From Glandiceps talaboti (Eukaryota > Hemichordata > Enteropneusta > Spengelidae): DNA of 64,000 bases. Below, one piece after another: positions 49,500 through 62,740 of this stretch. The DNA lies in assembly GCF_964340395.1 (NCBI RefSeq), contig NC_135566.1:10302001-10366000 (forward strand), given 5' to 3'. Position 1 is the first letter of the stretch. Every line of letters begins with the position of its first letter. Below the pieces are notes generated by a model, which saw only the letters and a list, made by a program, of their open reading frames with translations, was not told the DNA's origin and ran no database searches. A program made the translations under genes and the position numbers.

Positions 49500-51565
49500 C
49501 AAACAATGTTTTACCTTTTACATTTATATTTTATATTTGTACATAAGCAGGTCATCAGTATATGTGTATATATTATACATAAGAGAATATTTAATAATAT
49601 CAAATGTTTTATGTGACACAATATTACATGAAAAGACACATACATGTAATAGTATAAGTGAAAACAAAAAATGCATAATAACAGATGAACACTAAACATG
49701 GTCCTTAATAAATATAACAAGAGCATAACAAATACATAATGCAATTACACATGTATACAGTATATCATTCATAACTGGTCATGGGTGTGTAGCATTTTAT
49801 GTAAGTTACTGGGTACATGTATGTGTGTGAGCAGAATACATTTATATTTGAGTCACAATATAAAGATAAAGATGTAGATTAACTATACGGTCTCCATTTA
49901 CCGTAGTCATGGGAAAGTCATACAGCTACATGTACAGTATACCCAAGCCGGAATAATGTGCTGACCTGTTATATCCCTCATAGTATATTTTAGGTCTCTA
50001 TTTCATATGGTTTAGAGACCACTTTGGCTTCCAGACTACTTATGAGTTATATTTGTAAAAAATGAATGTTTCATTTGAATATTACTGAATAGACTCAGAG
50101 TATAGCATAGGTAAGTACGAGAGTATTGATTTAGGGCAACAATTCATGTTAGGGGAGGGGAAGGGATGTCAGGTTAGGGGGAGGGGAAGAAAAGGGGTGT
50201 CAGGTAAGGGGGGGTAGGGAGGGGGAGGAGTTGTAGGGTGATAAGGATGTAACAACATGTATATTTAGGTCATATGACAAATACTGAAGAAACAAAATAT
50301 ACATAATGTGTACATTGATAATATCACAAAAACATACTTTCTAACCCAAATATTTTGTTTTTTCTTACCCAAATATTTGGACAAAACTCTTTATTTACAA
50401 ATGTACATGTATAGACAGAATCTCAGTGTAAAGGTGTATACAATGACACAAACATTAATAATCACCTATGCTTGGCAACTAAGTATGTACAAGGGGTAAG
50501 TTCTTGCTATGTTTTACAATGAGTTCTGTAGAATTGCATGTATTGTAGAATAAATAAAAATACTGAACTCAATACAATACCAAATCACTAGAAACAGTTT
50601 TTAGTCAGTGAACATCCACAGTGTGTGATTAATTTTGTCTACTTGTGTTGTGGCTCTCAGATTTTAACCTAATTTATAAGAAAATAAATACATGTACCGT
50701 CTTAATCAGTAGAATTACACGTACACATGTTATAATGAACAGTACAAAGCTGAACGCCATGCAATGCCTAAGAGACTGTTTTAGTCAGTAAATGTCATGT
50801 GTACTGATGACATCCACTAAACTGTAATTGGTTTTTGTCTATTTTTGTTGTGTCTCTCAGATTTAATCTAATCTATTTAAAATGTAACAGTGCATGTAAT
50901 TTGGTTTGTCATCGTGTATTCCTATTTTCCTGTTCATTTCCTCATTGATATTGCAGACAGGTATGGTGACAAGACAATTGTGACCCCTGACCTTGCAAAT
51001 AATGAACCCCCCACATGCATGCATGTCAGCTAACAATCTGGGTCTGCTCTGTGGGATGACCTGATATGAAATCAGAGTGATACTAGTACATGTCTATCTA
51101 TGTAGACACACTTCTGCTTTTCACTGCCAGGAAACTATATGCATGTATATATGTATGTACTGTAAGTTGTACATATATACACTGTAATATTGGAAATGGC
51201 TAAAAATTTGTACATTGTCCACACTATCAATACATTATGTTTGCTTTGAATATTACGGTATTTGTTTACAATGTATAAATAAAAGTTATTAATTTATGAA
51301 ATACATGTGTGCATTCATATAAAGAATACATGTACAGTTGAATTTATATATTACACAAGACAGTATAATAGGATGTACAAATGTGCTGTGTAAGTTATTA
51401 TCGTCTAGCCAGTCCCTATTAATATTATAGTTTAGTGCTATCCCTCATTGAATCTGTCAGAATAGAGACCACATTTGCATCCATGATCCGCACTAGTCCC
51501 CACATGGAAATGTCAATCAGTTCAAAATCAATTTTAAGTCAGTTCTCCTGTCCCGAATTGATTTA
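49500..51565. other. no gene seen
   Basis: AT-rich DNA with a G-rich stretch at about 50150-50240 (GGGGAGGGG-type) and many TACATGTA octamers. Two diverged paragraphs (50570-50690 and 50740-50880) resemble each other, suggesting an old duplication. Confidence 0.45.
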
Positions 51566-53034
51566 GGGACGACATCGAAATCAAAAGCATCGTAATTACG
51601 CGTCGCTACGAGTAAAGACTAGTAACTACTAGTAGTTACGATGTACTACGGTGAATATTCATAAGTCTCAACGCATATTCATATTCAACGCATGTTCATG
51701 GTTGTAGACAATAAAAAGTAAACACCTATTGTCCGTTATTCATGAGCCCAAACTACGACCATTTACGCGTAGTCTTCATCGTGAAAAAAATAACGAAACA
51801 AAAAGATTTTCTTTCCTGTGCGCAAATCAGTTTCACGCTTACTTTTTTCAATGTTATCCATTCGATGCCTTCTAAGTTCTATGGCATTCGTACAGTCGGC
51901 TAGTAAGTCAACTAAGTGTTTCAGATATATTTAGATGTTTACCTAATATGTCTTGCCTAAAAATACCTTGAAGAAGAATTTTTATTCGAAACGTCGGATT
52001 TTACATTTATTTATTCGGACTGCCTCACAAGTTCCTTATGCACTTCTCGGCTGGTCAACAAACATGTCGACCATTTTCGTCTGGCTGCTGAACGGTGCAT
52101 TGATCGTGTTAGATTCTAGTCGCAGGATTCGTCAGTCGAAATCAAACATTGCCCACAAAAACAAATTAAAAACTAAAGCTTGTCTCGCATTAATATATCG
52201 TTTGATTTGATTGATTTAGAAGTCACCTAAAAACGTTTTGTTTCTTCAAAATTTTGAGGAAAAACGTCATTTATATAACGAAATTTCGGGCTACGAATAA
52301 CTGAATACGTTCATGACTTGCGTCTCTATGTTTATATATCTACCGACATCATGCATCACGCCACGTGTTGCCGAACATTGCGATTTCTCAACTCAACCCC
52401 ATCATTTAGGAATGTTACTGTACTGAGAAACATAAAAAATTAGTTGTTGTTTTAGAATATATAAAACAAATCCCGTTATTCGATGATATAAAAGTCAAAA
52501 CTGCACTTCCGCAACCCGGAAATTCAACAGCATTTCTTGGCCCTACCATGGCCGCCAAGCGTGAGCTTGTAAGTTGTACTGTTAGTTTGTACTGAATATT
52601 GAAACTTTGATTTCGTGCATATCTTATTGGTTTTTTTTAATGAATATCGCCCATGAACTTGCACTCATAAAAACATGTGCAGTACTAGTTTCATCAGCAC
52701 ATTACTGGCTGAGTACGTGGTTTTCTTTGACGATCGAAAATTATGTCAAACTACGATCAACTACGATAGAAGACGATGTCATCATTGGAAACATGGAAGG
52801 TGAGAATCACTATCTATTGTGTGTTGGCGATAAAAAATTACGTGTATCTACGCGTAAAGACAACATCGTTAAGGGAAACAAAGAAATGTAAACTTATTAT
52901 CTATTGTCAGTTATTCATGAACCTGCACACCTCATTATCTCCCGTTTCTCGTAGTACATCGTAGCTACTAGTAGTTACTAGTCTTTACTCGTAGCGACGC
53001 GTAATTACGATGCTTTTGATTTCGATGACGCCCC
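51566..53034. mobile_element. 1.47-kb PIF/Harbinger-like element with 85-bp inverted repeats
   Basis: Terminal inverted repeats at 51566-51650 and 52950-53034 agree over 85 bp with about three mismatches, starting GGGACGACATCGAAATC. TTA flanks both ends (51563-51565 and 53035-53037), the 3-bp target duplication typical of PIF/Harbinger. No transposase is evident, so it is non-autonomous. The interior is richer in CpG than its surroundings and includes a first-exon-like sequence at 52549-52569. Confidence 0.88.
52549..52569 (+). other. first-exon-like sequence inside the Harbinger-like element
   Basis: CTACC then an ATG in strong Kozak context, encoding MAAKREL, followed at once by a consensus donor GTAAGT. 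A short GC-richer stretch with CCGGAA (ETS-like) lies 30 bp upstream. It looks like the start of a housekeeping gene, either captured by the element or a gene that starts here. I find no second exon. Confidence 0.35.
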
Positions 53035-53037
53035 TTA

Positions 53038-55915
53038 GTCAAAACCACCTCAGGGGGCAGGGTGGTTTCAAACTGAGTGATTTAAAATAACTTGAATTAA
53101 AACCGGTTTATTACTTTAATGTAAAAATGTAGCATTGACAAGAAAACTTGACTTCGGTCCAATTCAGACCAGATTTTCGTGTGGCTACACACTTGATTGC
53201 TAACGTTGAGGTCAGTTAGTGGCACCAAATTATCATCAATATCGTATTTATTTACCAAGTACTTTGTATGCTGATATCGTGTGTTTGATGAACAGCTGGA
53301 CACTTTTTGTGTGGTTCATCCAAAATGAATCTAACAGTCACGTTGAATTCATCTTCGTCAATCGCAATTCACACTCTCTCCATCTTTGAGCAAGATCTTG
53401 AAACTGCAAAGCTTTGTTATCCCTCATCTGACTGAAATCTAAAATTTTCAACAACAGGGTTATGAAGTACTGCATTGCTAAATAGTCCATGGTGAATGAA
53501 GTGTCATCATATCATTGACTGACATCCCTTTGTGACTTATATTTAACATATCAAAGATAAAGCCGAATCAAAGTTGGCATGTGAGGATTGGATGGAAAAG
53601 TGAATTGATTCAAATCCATAGCTCAGTTTTCTTGCGGGGACAGAAGTCAGTTTAGATTTTATCGATTCAGTGTGAATCAGTTTTGAAGTGATTTGGGTCG
53701 GGACAGGCATATCACTTTGAAGACTGAGGATTGCGTTACACACTTTATAAAGATATTGCTGTTTACACAGACCTACTCAGAAGTTGACGTCAGGATTCTA
53801 TCAAGTGCCTAAAAAGATGGCTGAAAGGTGTACCGGGACAAAAAGATGATTAGTCAAATATCTTGTTTCTTTGTACTCTAGATATAGTGTGACACTAAGC
53901 TTTACTGGGTAAAGTTAAGTCACCATTCAGTGTTTACAATTGACTTGTTGTGATGATGTCGTCTAAGTTACAATAACATTAACAGGACAGTATGGACAAT
54001 GAATTGAATGGCCTTGGAGTGTAATGAACCATGTAATATTGGACTCTTGACCAGTCGCCCATGTCGTCATCTGTTATTCACAAATAAATTTGGTTTTATA
54101 ATATGTTTGAAGAATGAAGAGTTATGTGTTAATAATACATTGTGCAATTCAGGAGGTTATGTAAATGAAATGAATTTTGATTTGGAAAAAATGCATGCTA
54201 TTATTTAGAATTATTTTTAGCATTGTGAGTGATATTTGATAACAGCTTTGGCACAGAGGTAAATATTTCTGTTTTTCTTTTGGAAAACAATTATACCAGT
54301 GTTTGATGTAAATTTTGTTAAGCTCAGAGGTCCACTATATAAAGGAAATTGTTGGTAAAGTATGCATGCACGGGAAGTTCAAACTGCTGTAAGGAGCGCT
54401 AACATTGCGCTTATGTCTTCGTCTCATTTTGCACTGACAAAGTTTTACATGGCTCTCGTATTTCTTTTATATACTATTTGTAAATATATAGTGATTGCAA
54501 CTGAGTAGAAATAACTGACGTTAACTAAGTTTGGTAGTCACTATCATGTATAGTAGGTTTACGATCGATCTCTGTGCATGCTGTTGAGGTGATCGTAACG
54601 CAAACTAACTAGACTACGATCATGTACATGTAGGCATTAGAAAATGTTTGTTTTATTCAAATTTGAAAGTTGAGAAATTATTTCAAAGTCTTTCCTAATT
54701 TCTCAAAAATCGTTTCCAAATTTTTTGACACTCTCTGACAATACTCCTCGTCAATCTGGACAAACATATGGAGACAGAGCGGGGACCAAACTAGACTCGG
54801 TACTCACCACCATGATGTATATATTCATTTTTGCGTTTGTTTTGAAATAGCTCGGATAGTACATGTAATTAGAGTGAGGTCGCATTTCCATCATGATGAT
54901 GACACCTAATTGTGGATTCATCCTGTGAGCTGATGGCACGATTTAAATGTGTCTTATTATGTATTCAACCAATAACAATCTATACAGGAATACCGTTCTA
55001 GACCAGTGGAACACAGCTATCATCGTAGACGAGGAAGGATAGTAAAATTCAAAATCAAAATGTCAGTTAGGATAGCAAATAGAGCACTAGTCATTCGAGT
55101 CTAGTAAGTGTAGACTGAACCATGGATAGCACCAAGACTGAGAACTCATTTTCAGTGACTGGAAGGTTAAAAAAACTATACATGTATATTTGGATATTTG
55201 TGATTACTTTTCAAACATTGTTAGTTTTATTCTGTGATCTTGTATTACCATATGGCCTAGGTATAGTAGCTACATGTACAACCATAGCTGCTTTCCTTGT
55301 ACAATTTTGAAATACATAAAGCCTTTAAGTAAAAGTTTGCAAGTAGGATAAAATGCTACTACATATTGCTGGCAGGCAACTAGAAATAGACTGTATCTCT
55401 CAGGTAACAGCTGGCACATGTAGATTCTGCTACAAAAAAAAATAGAGTCAAGTTGTTTGGTAGACAAAGATTTGTTGTTATGGACACTCCTAACATAGGC
55501 AGAGTTTCACACGTACTGTAGTGTTGTGAGCAATGAGTGAAGAGTTCCAGCAACATGAATTTCTTAGTAAAGCAATAGGGATGAAATGACATACTTCATA
55601 CTAAAAGTGCTTACAAGTGAAGTGTAACATATCTGAATGGTTTTAAATGATGTAACAATATGTGCACTTTTATATACGGTATTATAAATGTTGATTAATT
55701 TTGTAGGTATACTTGCAATGTACATTATATACAGTGATAATTGTAGCATATGGCAGGCTTAGGATTTATAGTACATTATTACATTATTTAATATGACAGA
55801 TGTGATTGTTAAAAAGGAAATAGAATATGATGAATGTCTTAAAGTGTCGTTTCCCAAAGATAGCTACTTTCAGACATGTACTTATGCACATACAATGTAC
55901 ATGTACATACAGTTA
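53038..55915. other. intergenic or intronic DNA, one weak small ORF
   Basis: AT-rich with no recognisable exons. Open frames of 60-70 codons occur at chance frequency. The only one with a good start context is listed separately at 55122. Confidence 0.45.
55122..55310 (+). CDS. weak candidate small membrane protein, 62 aa
   Basis: ACCATGG start context, then a polar N-terminus (MDSTKTENSFSVTGRLKK) and two hydrophobic stretches at about 19-41 and 43-60. I do not recognise it. AT-rich DNA often yields hydrophobic frames by chance, and no promoter or homologue is visible, so the call is speculative. Confidence 0.15.
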   Translation: MDSTKTENSFSVTGRLKKLYMYIWIFVITFQTLLVLFCDLVLPYGLGIVATCTTIAAFLVQF

Positions 55916-55916
55916 T

Positions 55917-55918
<2 letters not shown>

Positions 55919-55971
<53 letters not shown>

Positions 55972-56085
55972 TACATACTCACACATACACACTCACATGT
56001 ACGTACGTACGTACATACATACATACGTACGTACGTACGTACGTACGTACATACATACATGTCATACATACATACATACATACAT

Positions 56086-56146
<61 letters not shown>

Positions 56147-56190
56147 TACATACATACATGCATGCATGCATACATACATACATACATACA
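55919..56190. repeat. (CA)n, (CATA)n and (CGTA)n microsatellite cluster
   Basis: CA run at about 55919-55966, ACGTACGT-rich stretch at about 56000-56050, CATA run at about 56055-56102, second CA run at about 56103-56142, then CATA and CATG repeats. All long open frames here are artefacts. Confidence 0.96.
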
Positions 56191-57010
56191 CAATGTATGA
56201 AGGAGTTCAAAAGTAACAAGTAAAACAGTCTTGATCAATAAGTTAAAGTACAAACCAGACGTTTCAAATTGATATTCTTTTACAAAGGCTAAGGCAAGAT
56301 ATGTGTGGGTTCAAAACCTGACAAATATCTCTGTACTGAAATAGAACGATAGACTGCAAGTTCAAATAAACAGTAAAATACGCATATGGAAAGATCTAAG
56401 AATCACGCACACCAAAAAGAACCCAAACATACCAACAGTAACCATACAAATACCTGAAATAGACGTACATACATTGTATGTGTACACACAAACACACATA
56501 CACACACACACACACACACACATACATACAGATACATGTACAAAATGTATATACACACACAAGTGCATTCATACATGTACAATGGTGACTGAGCATTGTA
56601 CTATGCGTTTCATATGTTATCTTTCATGTCAAAGCTATAAGTGATTGAAACGTGATAATAAGTACATAATAAAATCACATATTTAAGGCATCCTATACAT
56701 GTAAGTATAATTATCTGCTTACATGTATATATATATAACTCATAAAACTTATAGACCGTGACTGTCTGTTCACTGTTATGTGTGTCACATTTGTAAAATT
56801 TCAATAACTCCATCATCCATATCCTGGTGTAAACAATCCTGCAGAGAAAGAGTGCACGATATATTTTACATCAAAATGAGGTCATAAAATGACTAAAAAT
56901 TAATCTCAATTTCTTAAAATTTTCTAGATTTCAAGGTTGATATTATTTGGCCCTCATAGAGTGAAATATGTTATGATATTTGTATCTACAATGGAACATA
57001 ATCTGTATAT

Positions 57011-57288
57011 ATACTGTAAAATATGTCATATTACTCTGCCCTCACCAGCCTCCTCTGTGGTGGAGGACTAATGTGTGAGGGTGCCCTGTTATGACGTACC
57101 TTATAGACTGTAAGATATGTCGTGTCGCTCCACCATCACCGGCCGATGTGTGATGGCGCCCCGTCATGGTGTACCTTACAGACTGTATAGATATGTCGTA
57201 ACACTCTGCCCTCACCGGCCTCCTCTGTGGGAGGGGTTGAACCATGAGTGAGGGTGCACTGTCATGGCGTACATTGTACCTTACAAAC
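57011..57288. mobile_element. quasi-palindromic ~100-bp family, head-to-tail trimer
   Basis: Three copies at about 57011-57109, 57105-57184 and 57180-57288. Neighbouring copies share the junction AGACTGTA. Cores read CCCTCACCRGCCTCCTCTGT and GTGAGGGTGC, with small deletions in the middle copy. Confidence 0.82.
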
Positions 57289-57509
57289 ATAAGTCTTATA
57301 AAGATATAACATTCATGCCACACGTGACACCTTCACTATAAACTACCACGTTAAGAAGCCTGAACCCGGGGCCTGAACAACATGTTGTGTCTTAACTCTA
57401 CAATGGAACACTGCTAATTGCAATCATACATTATCAGTTCATTTTGAAAAGATAGAATAATGTCAGCCGGGAATTCTTTTTTTTCAAATTTCAACTCTTA
57501 TACAGAGGT

Positions 57510-57660
57510 TTGATAATCATTGCCAAAACACAGATGGGGATGATAATCATTGCCAAAACACAGATGGGGATGATAATCATTGCCAAAACACAGATGGGGA
57601 TGATAATCATTGCCAAAACACAGATGGGGATGATAATCATTGCCAAAACACAGATGGGGA
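57510..57660. repeat. 30-bp perfect tandem repeat, five units
   Basis: Five identical units of TGATAATCATTGCCAAAACA plus CAGATGGGGA. Because 30 is a multiple of three and there are no stops, frames stay open on both strands (IIIAKTQMGM and its opposite), but there is no gene context. Confidence 0.97.
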
Positions 57661-57834
57661 TGTTTGATTTTATTGGTCTTTTTTTTTTTGGCTTTAACAA
57701 ACTTTGTCATGACACATGTCATTATGATTATGAAAAAGCTAAGCACAACGGCTAATTTGTGTTCAATTTATCAATGGAACTATCATTTACTTCATGTTTG
57801 AGGTCTGGGAGCGAGACAGAGACAGATAGTAAAA

Positions 57835-57914
57835 TACAGACAGACAGACAGACAGACAAGGAGCAGACAGACAGACAAACAGACACAGGCAGACAGCAGA
57901 CAGACAAGCAGGCG

Positions 57915-57962
<48 letters not shown>
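57835..57962. repeat. (ACAG)n microsatellite, interrupted
   Basis: CAGACAGACAGA runs with short interruptions, ending in nine uninterrupted units. Confidence 0.95.
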
Positions 57963-57999
57963 AAGAATACTATTTATGAAATGGAAATCATTCTAAACA

Positions 58000-60340
58000 T
58001 GCAATATTCACAGAGTCAGAAAATCATCAGAAATAATCTCAAATTCATTGTTGCATGATGTTCTAAGCTATTTAATAGAAAGAGAACAGATTTAACCAGG
58101 TTAGAATGGGTGACATTTACAGTGTTTTGCTATATATATTGAGGGCATGTATCGAATAAAGTAGGTAAAATCTACGTTAGTTCTCAAGGTACATCATAAT
58201 TTACTGGGTCCTCGATCAAATTGTGATACATGTATATGTACATGGTATTGACATTTATGAAAGTTTGACCAGATTTGATTATTTCCAACCATTCTTACTC
58301 GGGATCCCAACACTGAGCAAGCACACTATGCATATAGGGCTCAAGTACAGACTCGCACATTTGTATGCCTCACAAAACTAATACAGAGAAATACCAAGTG
58401 TTTGCCTTAAGGCAGGACTTGGTAAAAGTAAAAAGCTTGGAAAATTATTGAGTAGATTTCAAACACACATACATTTGTACTTGTGTTTTCATATGTAGTT
58501 AGTATGTAGGAAATAAATACCACATGAAGATGTATACTAGTACATTGTATGCTCGCTTTGCAGAAAAAAAAAACATTAGAACTGTGATAATTTCGATACA
58601 TCCCAGTGGTACACTAAAGAAAGTAATAGAGTTTTACAGAAAACACTTTATTACATACATGTACAATGTAGGTGTACCTGGCATCATTAGGGGACACATC
58701 AATCTTTCAACACTAACTGTAAATTCAAGATTTATAAGAATTGCAGCAACATGCTTGGAGGCTTCAAAACCTGGTACAGTACATGTATAGTAGTGAGCTA
58801 CACTAATTGTATAGAAGTGCTTTACAGTATGAGACAGGCTATCCATCATACTAGCTTTAATGGAGTACAGAAACTGTAACTGTAACAGGGAGTGTCCAAG
58901 TTGTTGCATAGTACTGCATTATGTAAGAAATCCTATGATAAAATGACATGTACAGCCCCCCCCCCCATCCTTTCACATGTACACAAACAGATTTGTCTGT
59001 GTCTGACCATCAATTTATCATAATGAATTCACATCATCATCTATCATCATCTGCTCTCTTTCTTTCTCTCCCTCCCCTCCCCTCCCCTCCCCTCCCCTCC
59101 CCTCCCCTCCCCCTCCTTTCCTCCTTCCCCCCTTCCGTCATATATATGTACATTTGATAGCAAGGCTATCAGCTTATTAATAATTTAATAGCCAATTTTC
59201 TAATTTCTGTTTTCTAAATGCTGTATTTTCAAGAGTCATGTAGTTATGTAGACCCATTTGTTCAGCAATAATATCAGCAATAATAGTCATACCTTAGTAA
59301 CATGTAATTATTATCAAATATCTCCATAATACTAATCTTACCAATAAATACTTTTAATTAATGAACAATTTTATGATGAAGAAAGTACAAGTTAAATGAA
59401 CAATTTTATGATGAAGTTTACATGAATTTGAGATGATTTTATCAACTACATTGTAGCTTGATTGCTATTCAGGATTTCAAAATGAGATTGGTTTGAAATT
59501 TCCTAGGCAGAGAATCTGATAACTTGCAGGATGTGTTTTGACCTTAGATCTTAGTAGTAGAGGGTGAAAAGATGTCATTACAAGTTAATATGAAGAGTGC
59601 ATGACTTGATGTAAGGGGTAATCTGTCAACTGCTTTCAGCATTGTAAATGTGACGAATACAGACACAAGATCCTTCCATACATTAATCTTTGTTGCATCA
59701 GAAAAAAAAGCCCTGATTTTCAAGGATTTAGTGACACAAGTAGAATACGTACAGAATAGTAATTGCAATGTGGAGATTTTAACTGGGATACAAGTAGACA
59801 AATCTGGACCTAGACATGACTTGTAATAATATCTATGATGGTAAGCCATGTACATTTTTTGGAATTGTCATTTCATGTACTGGCAGCAAAATAAAACTGA
59901 GATTACATCTAGATTTCATAGTCTGGAATCTAAACGTATCGACTTCAGTACTTTCCTTCTTACGTGCTTTACAACCTGTTAATAGATTTCTCATGATTTC
60001 TCATTCCCCAAAGCATAGAAGACAGAAGGCATTGGAATAGACATGCTTAGATTTTATGCTATGATATCAAGCCAAGGTATGCCTATAAAGGTGCATATAT
60101 TATTATTGTCAATAGTAGCCAACATTCTTTGATGAATTTCAAGGATCAAATTGACAGACCAGTTTAGCTTTGGATTCAAATTTAGGTGAGAAAAAATAGT
60201 TGTCTACGAGACCTTTAGAAAAACAAAAAAAGTTGGTCCTGAACAAATTCTTATGACTCCACTGCAGTGTGCCCTCTAATGATTGATAGCTAAATTTTGT
60301 TGTGAGTGTTGTGAGTCAAAATGAAAAGAACTGGGATTTC
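58000..60340. other. no gene seen
   Basis: AT-rich. Contains the CCCCT repeat at 59071-59110. Two overlapping open frames at 59544-59855 (minus) and 59816-60040 (plus) have no recognisable family and no splice support. Confidence 0.45.
59071..59110. repeat. (CCCCT)n pentanucleotide repeat
   Basis: Eight units of CCTCC/CCCCT within a longer pyrimidine tract. Confidence 0.95.
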
Positions 60341-60342
60341 TT

Positions 60343-60546
60343 GTGAGTCAATACATAGTAAGAGATAGGGGAACACCAAATTTTGGTGTGTCACTAGAAA
60401 TTGTGTGCATCAGTGGCACATCAAATTGGCTTAGAGGGCACACTGGTCACCACATAGTAAGAGATAGGGGAACACCAAATTTTGGTGCATCACTAGAAAT
60501 TGTGTGCATCAGTGGCACATCAAATTGGCTTAGAGGGCACACTGGT
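60343..60546. repeat. ~100-bp tandem duplication, transposon-like family
   Basis: Two near-identical copies, about 60352-60450 and 60452-60546, each running from CACATAGTAAGAGATAGGGG to GAGGGCACACTGGTC. Each has an inner palindrome, CACCAAATTTTGGTG. A diverged copy lies at 27886-27990, and a partial end (CAGTGTGCCCTCTAA) at about 60265. Confidence 0.88.
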
Positions 60547-62314
60547 CCACTGATAACACCAATGTGAGAACCTGGGATTGAATCATAGGCCTTTACATAG
60601 TATCTGTGATTAAGTATGATTACAAATGTGATGATGACCCGTGCAGTCACCTTTACATGCATGAAGTCACACACATTGAAACATTTATACATAAACATTG
60701 ATACATAAATTGTGACAAGTTATTTATATCATACATGTAGATTACATGAATGTATACATTACGAAGGGATGGTCATGTAGGGTTAACTCAACTGTTTGAA
60801 ATAGTACATGTGTACAGTTACCCAGTAAACATACACATGTGATTGTGTGTTTAATACAGGTCTGCTACAGTCCTAACAATTTGAAATGATGATCAGACTG
60901 AATAATGGGTTTAATTAGATATGTACCAAAGATTACTTACACCATACATGCACATACGTACTAGTGGTATTTGCACTGCAGTGCAATACTGAAAACATTA
61001 TTGCTCACCTGCATGCAAATGAATGATATGCAAATGAGAATGCAATCATTCCTTCTACACAAAAGGATGTCATTTTTACAGAAATTTGTTGTTTTGGATA
61101 AACATATGTAAGAATAACAGAACCCCATGCCACATGAGTTTCAGTATGGGTACTCAGAGGTACAATGTATTTGCACTCACTCGCTACACTTGTGAAAGTA
61201 CTGCTACAGAGAACACTGCATTTACTCGTGCAAATACCCTGAACACCACACCTATACTCGCACGTCATGGGGGTTCTGTCATGGTATGCACCAGTGCAAG
61301 TACTGTTAGTCTCAAGTACACATATATGAAACAGATACATGTATGTTAGAAATGAAAAGCTCATGTAATCATAGACGCTCTCACAGTCCTCGGATCATCA
61401 TGCTAAAAGGGCTGTTTTGCATATACTGATATCTACATTTGTACCAGATAAATTTACTCAAATATCCTTGTACTGTGGGTCCTCATCGACTACATAGGTC
61501 TAATCATTTGTTGACATGTTACTGCGATTCCCTGTGTTATTGCGATGCCCAATACGGTAGATATCAATACATACAAAACAGTCCTTTTAGCGATACGCCC
61601 ATGGACTGGTGAGAGACTCATGACCGTGTTTAGGGATAACAGCAAAGGCTTTACACATGTACATGTACTCGTTATTTGTTTGACTTCAGTACTCTGTGTA
61701 ACACTGTTGCCTGTCAAATCATATATCTTAATATACTACAATACTTGACCTGAATCTGACCAAAAGTTTGACTCTATACAATTCCCACATGATATTTAAC
61801 ACAGAGCTACAATGTACAGACTGTTGTTATAACATATAGGTTGAAACTACTATATACAGTGTGGTAATAGAATTAGTATCATTATGATTTGTCAAATTAC
61901 TAGGGTTCCAATAACTTCATTCAATTAAGTCTAACTAGCTGAATGTGTAATTCAATTGCTTGCATCTGACACAATTTCCGTACCTAATAAGGTTGTGGGT
62001 CTAACAATATTTTGTCAATTTATGTGATCAAATGCTTTGATCATATTATACCTCATTTGAACACATAATCTAAACACATGTAAATATATTTAATCAAGAA
62101 AATTGTTTGAATTATATACTTCTAACAGGTAGCCTACATGTATTTCAATGTAGTGTTCTTTAATATCTTTATTACACTTATACATGTATACCAAAATAGA
62201 AGTGTCAATTTTCAATTTGTAGTAATAAAGACTAGCTTAGCTTAGCTTGGCTTGGCTTGGCACTTATTTTAATATTCACTCATTACAAAGGTATTGATGC
62301 AAGTACATGTAGCA

Positions 62315-62740
62315 TGAAAGGTCCAGGCATTCATTTCGCTTCTATAAGAGTGGTCGGCTTGGAATCTGCAGGTGGCAGGTTCAAGCCCCATTGTTGCTGT
62401 TTGTTTCTGAGTGGCTAAAGTCCTTGGGTAAGATTTGAACCACGACTGTGCTTCAGTCAACCCAGCTGTATAATTGGGTACCTGATAGGATAGAGGTTGC
62501 AATGTGAATGCTTTAATCCTATGCACTTATAAAGGCAGCAATGGATTGTATGCTCCCCAAGGAGTTGAGGAAGTATAAAGGGCTGCTGTGCCGATATAGA
62601 TCCATGCCAGGGGTACTAATTGTAAAGCGCTACAGAGTGGGAAAGTGCTGTATAAAAACCAACATTATTATTATCATTATAAGCACTCTCTCACGTTAGC
62701 GAGTGGTTACATCAGCAGACCGAAGGCTGGACCTTTCAGA
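62315..62740. mobile_element. hairpin MITE copy split by a SINE
   Basis: Left half at about 62315-62348 (TGAAAGGTCCAGGCATTC) and right half at about 62684-62740 (ending GGCTGGACCTTTCAGACT) match the two arms of the intact element at 45683-45778. The SINE lies between them. Confidence 0.75.
62349..62677 (+). mobile_element. tRNA-derived SINE, 5'-truncated copy
   Basis: Same family and strand as 11300-11645. B box GGTTCAAGCCC is present; the A-box half is largely missing. The 3' end is AAAGTGCTGTATAAAAACC with an ATT tail. It is flanked by 6-bp repeats TATAAG (62343-62348 and 62678-62683), fitting LINE-driven insertion. Confidence 0.85.

Noticed and set aside
59544-60040. Pair of overlapping frames (104 and 75 codons) as a retroelement remnant
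   Set aside because: No reverse transcriptase, integrase or envelope-like motif could be seen; AT-rich chance frames are more likely.
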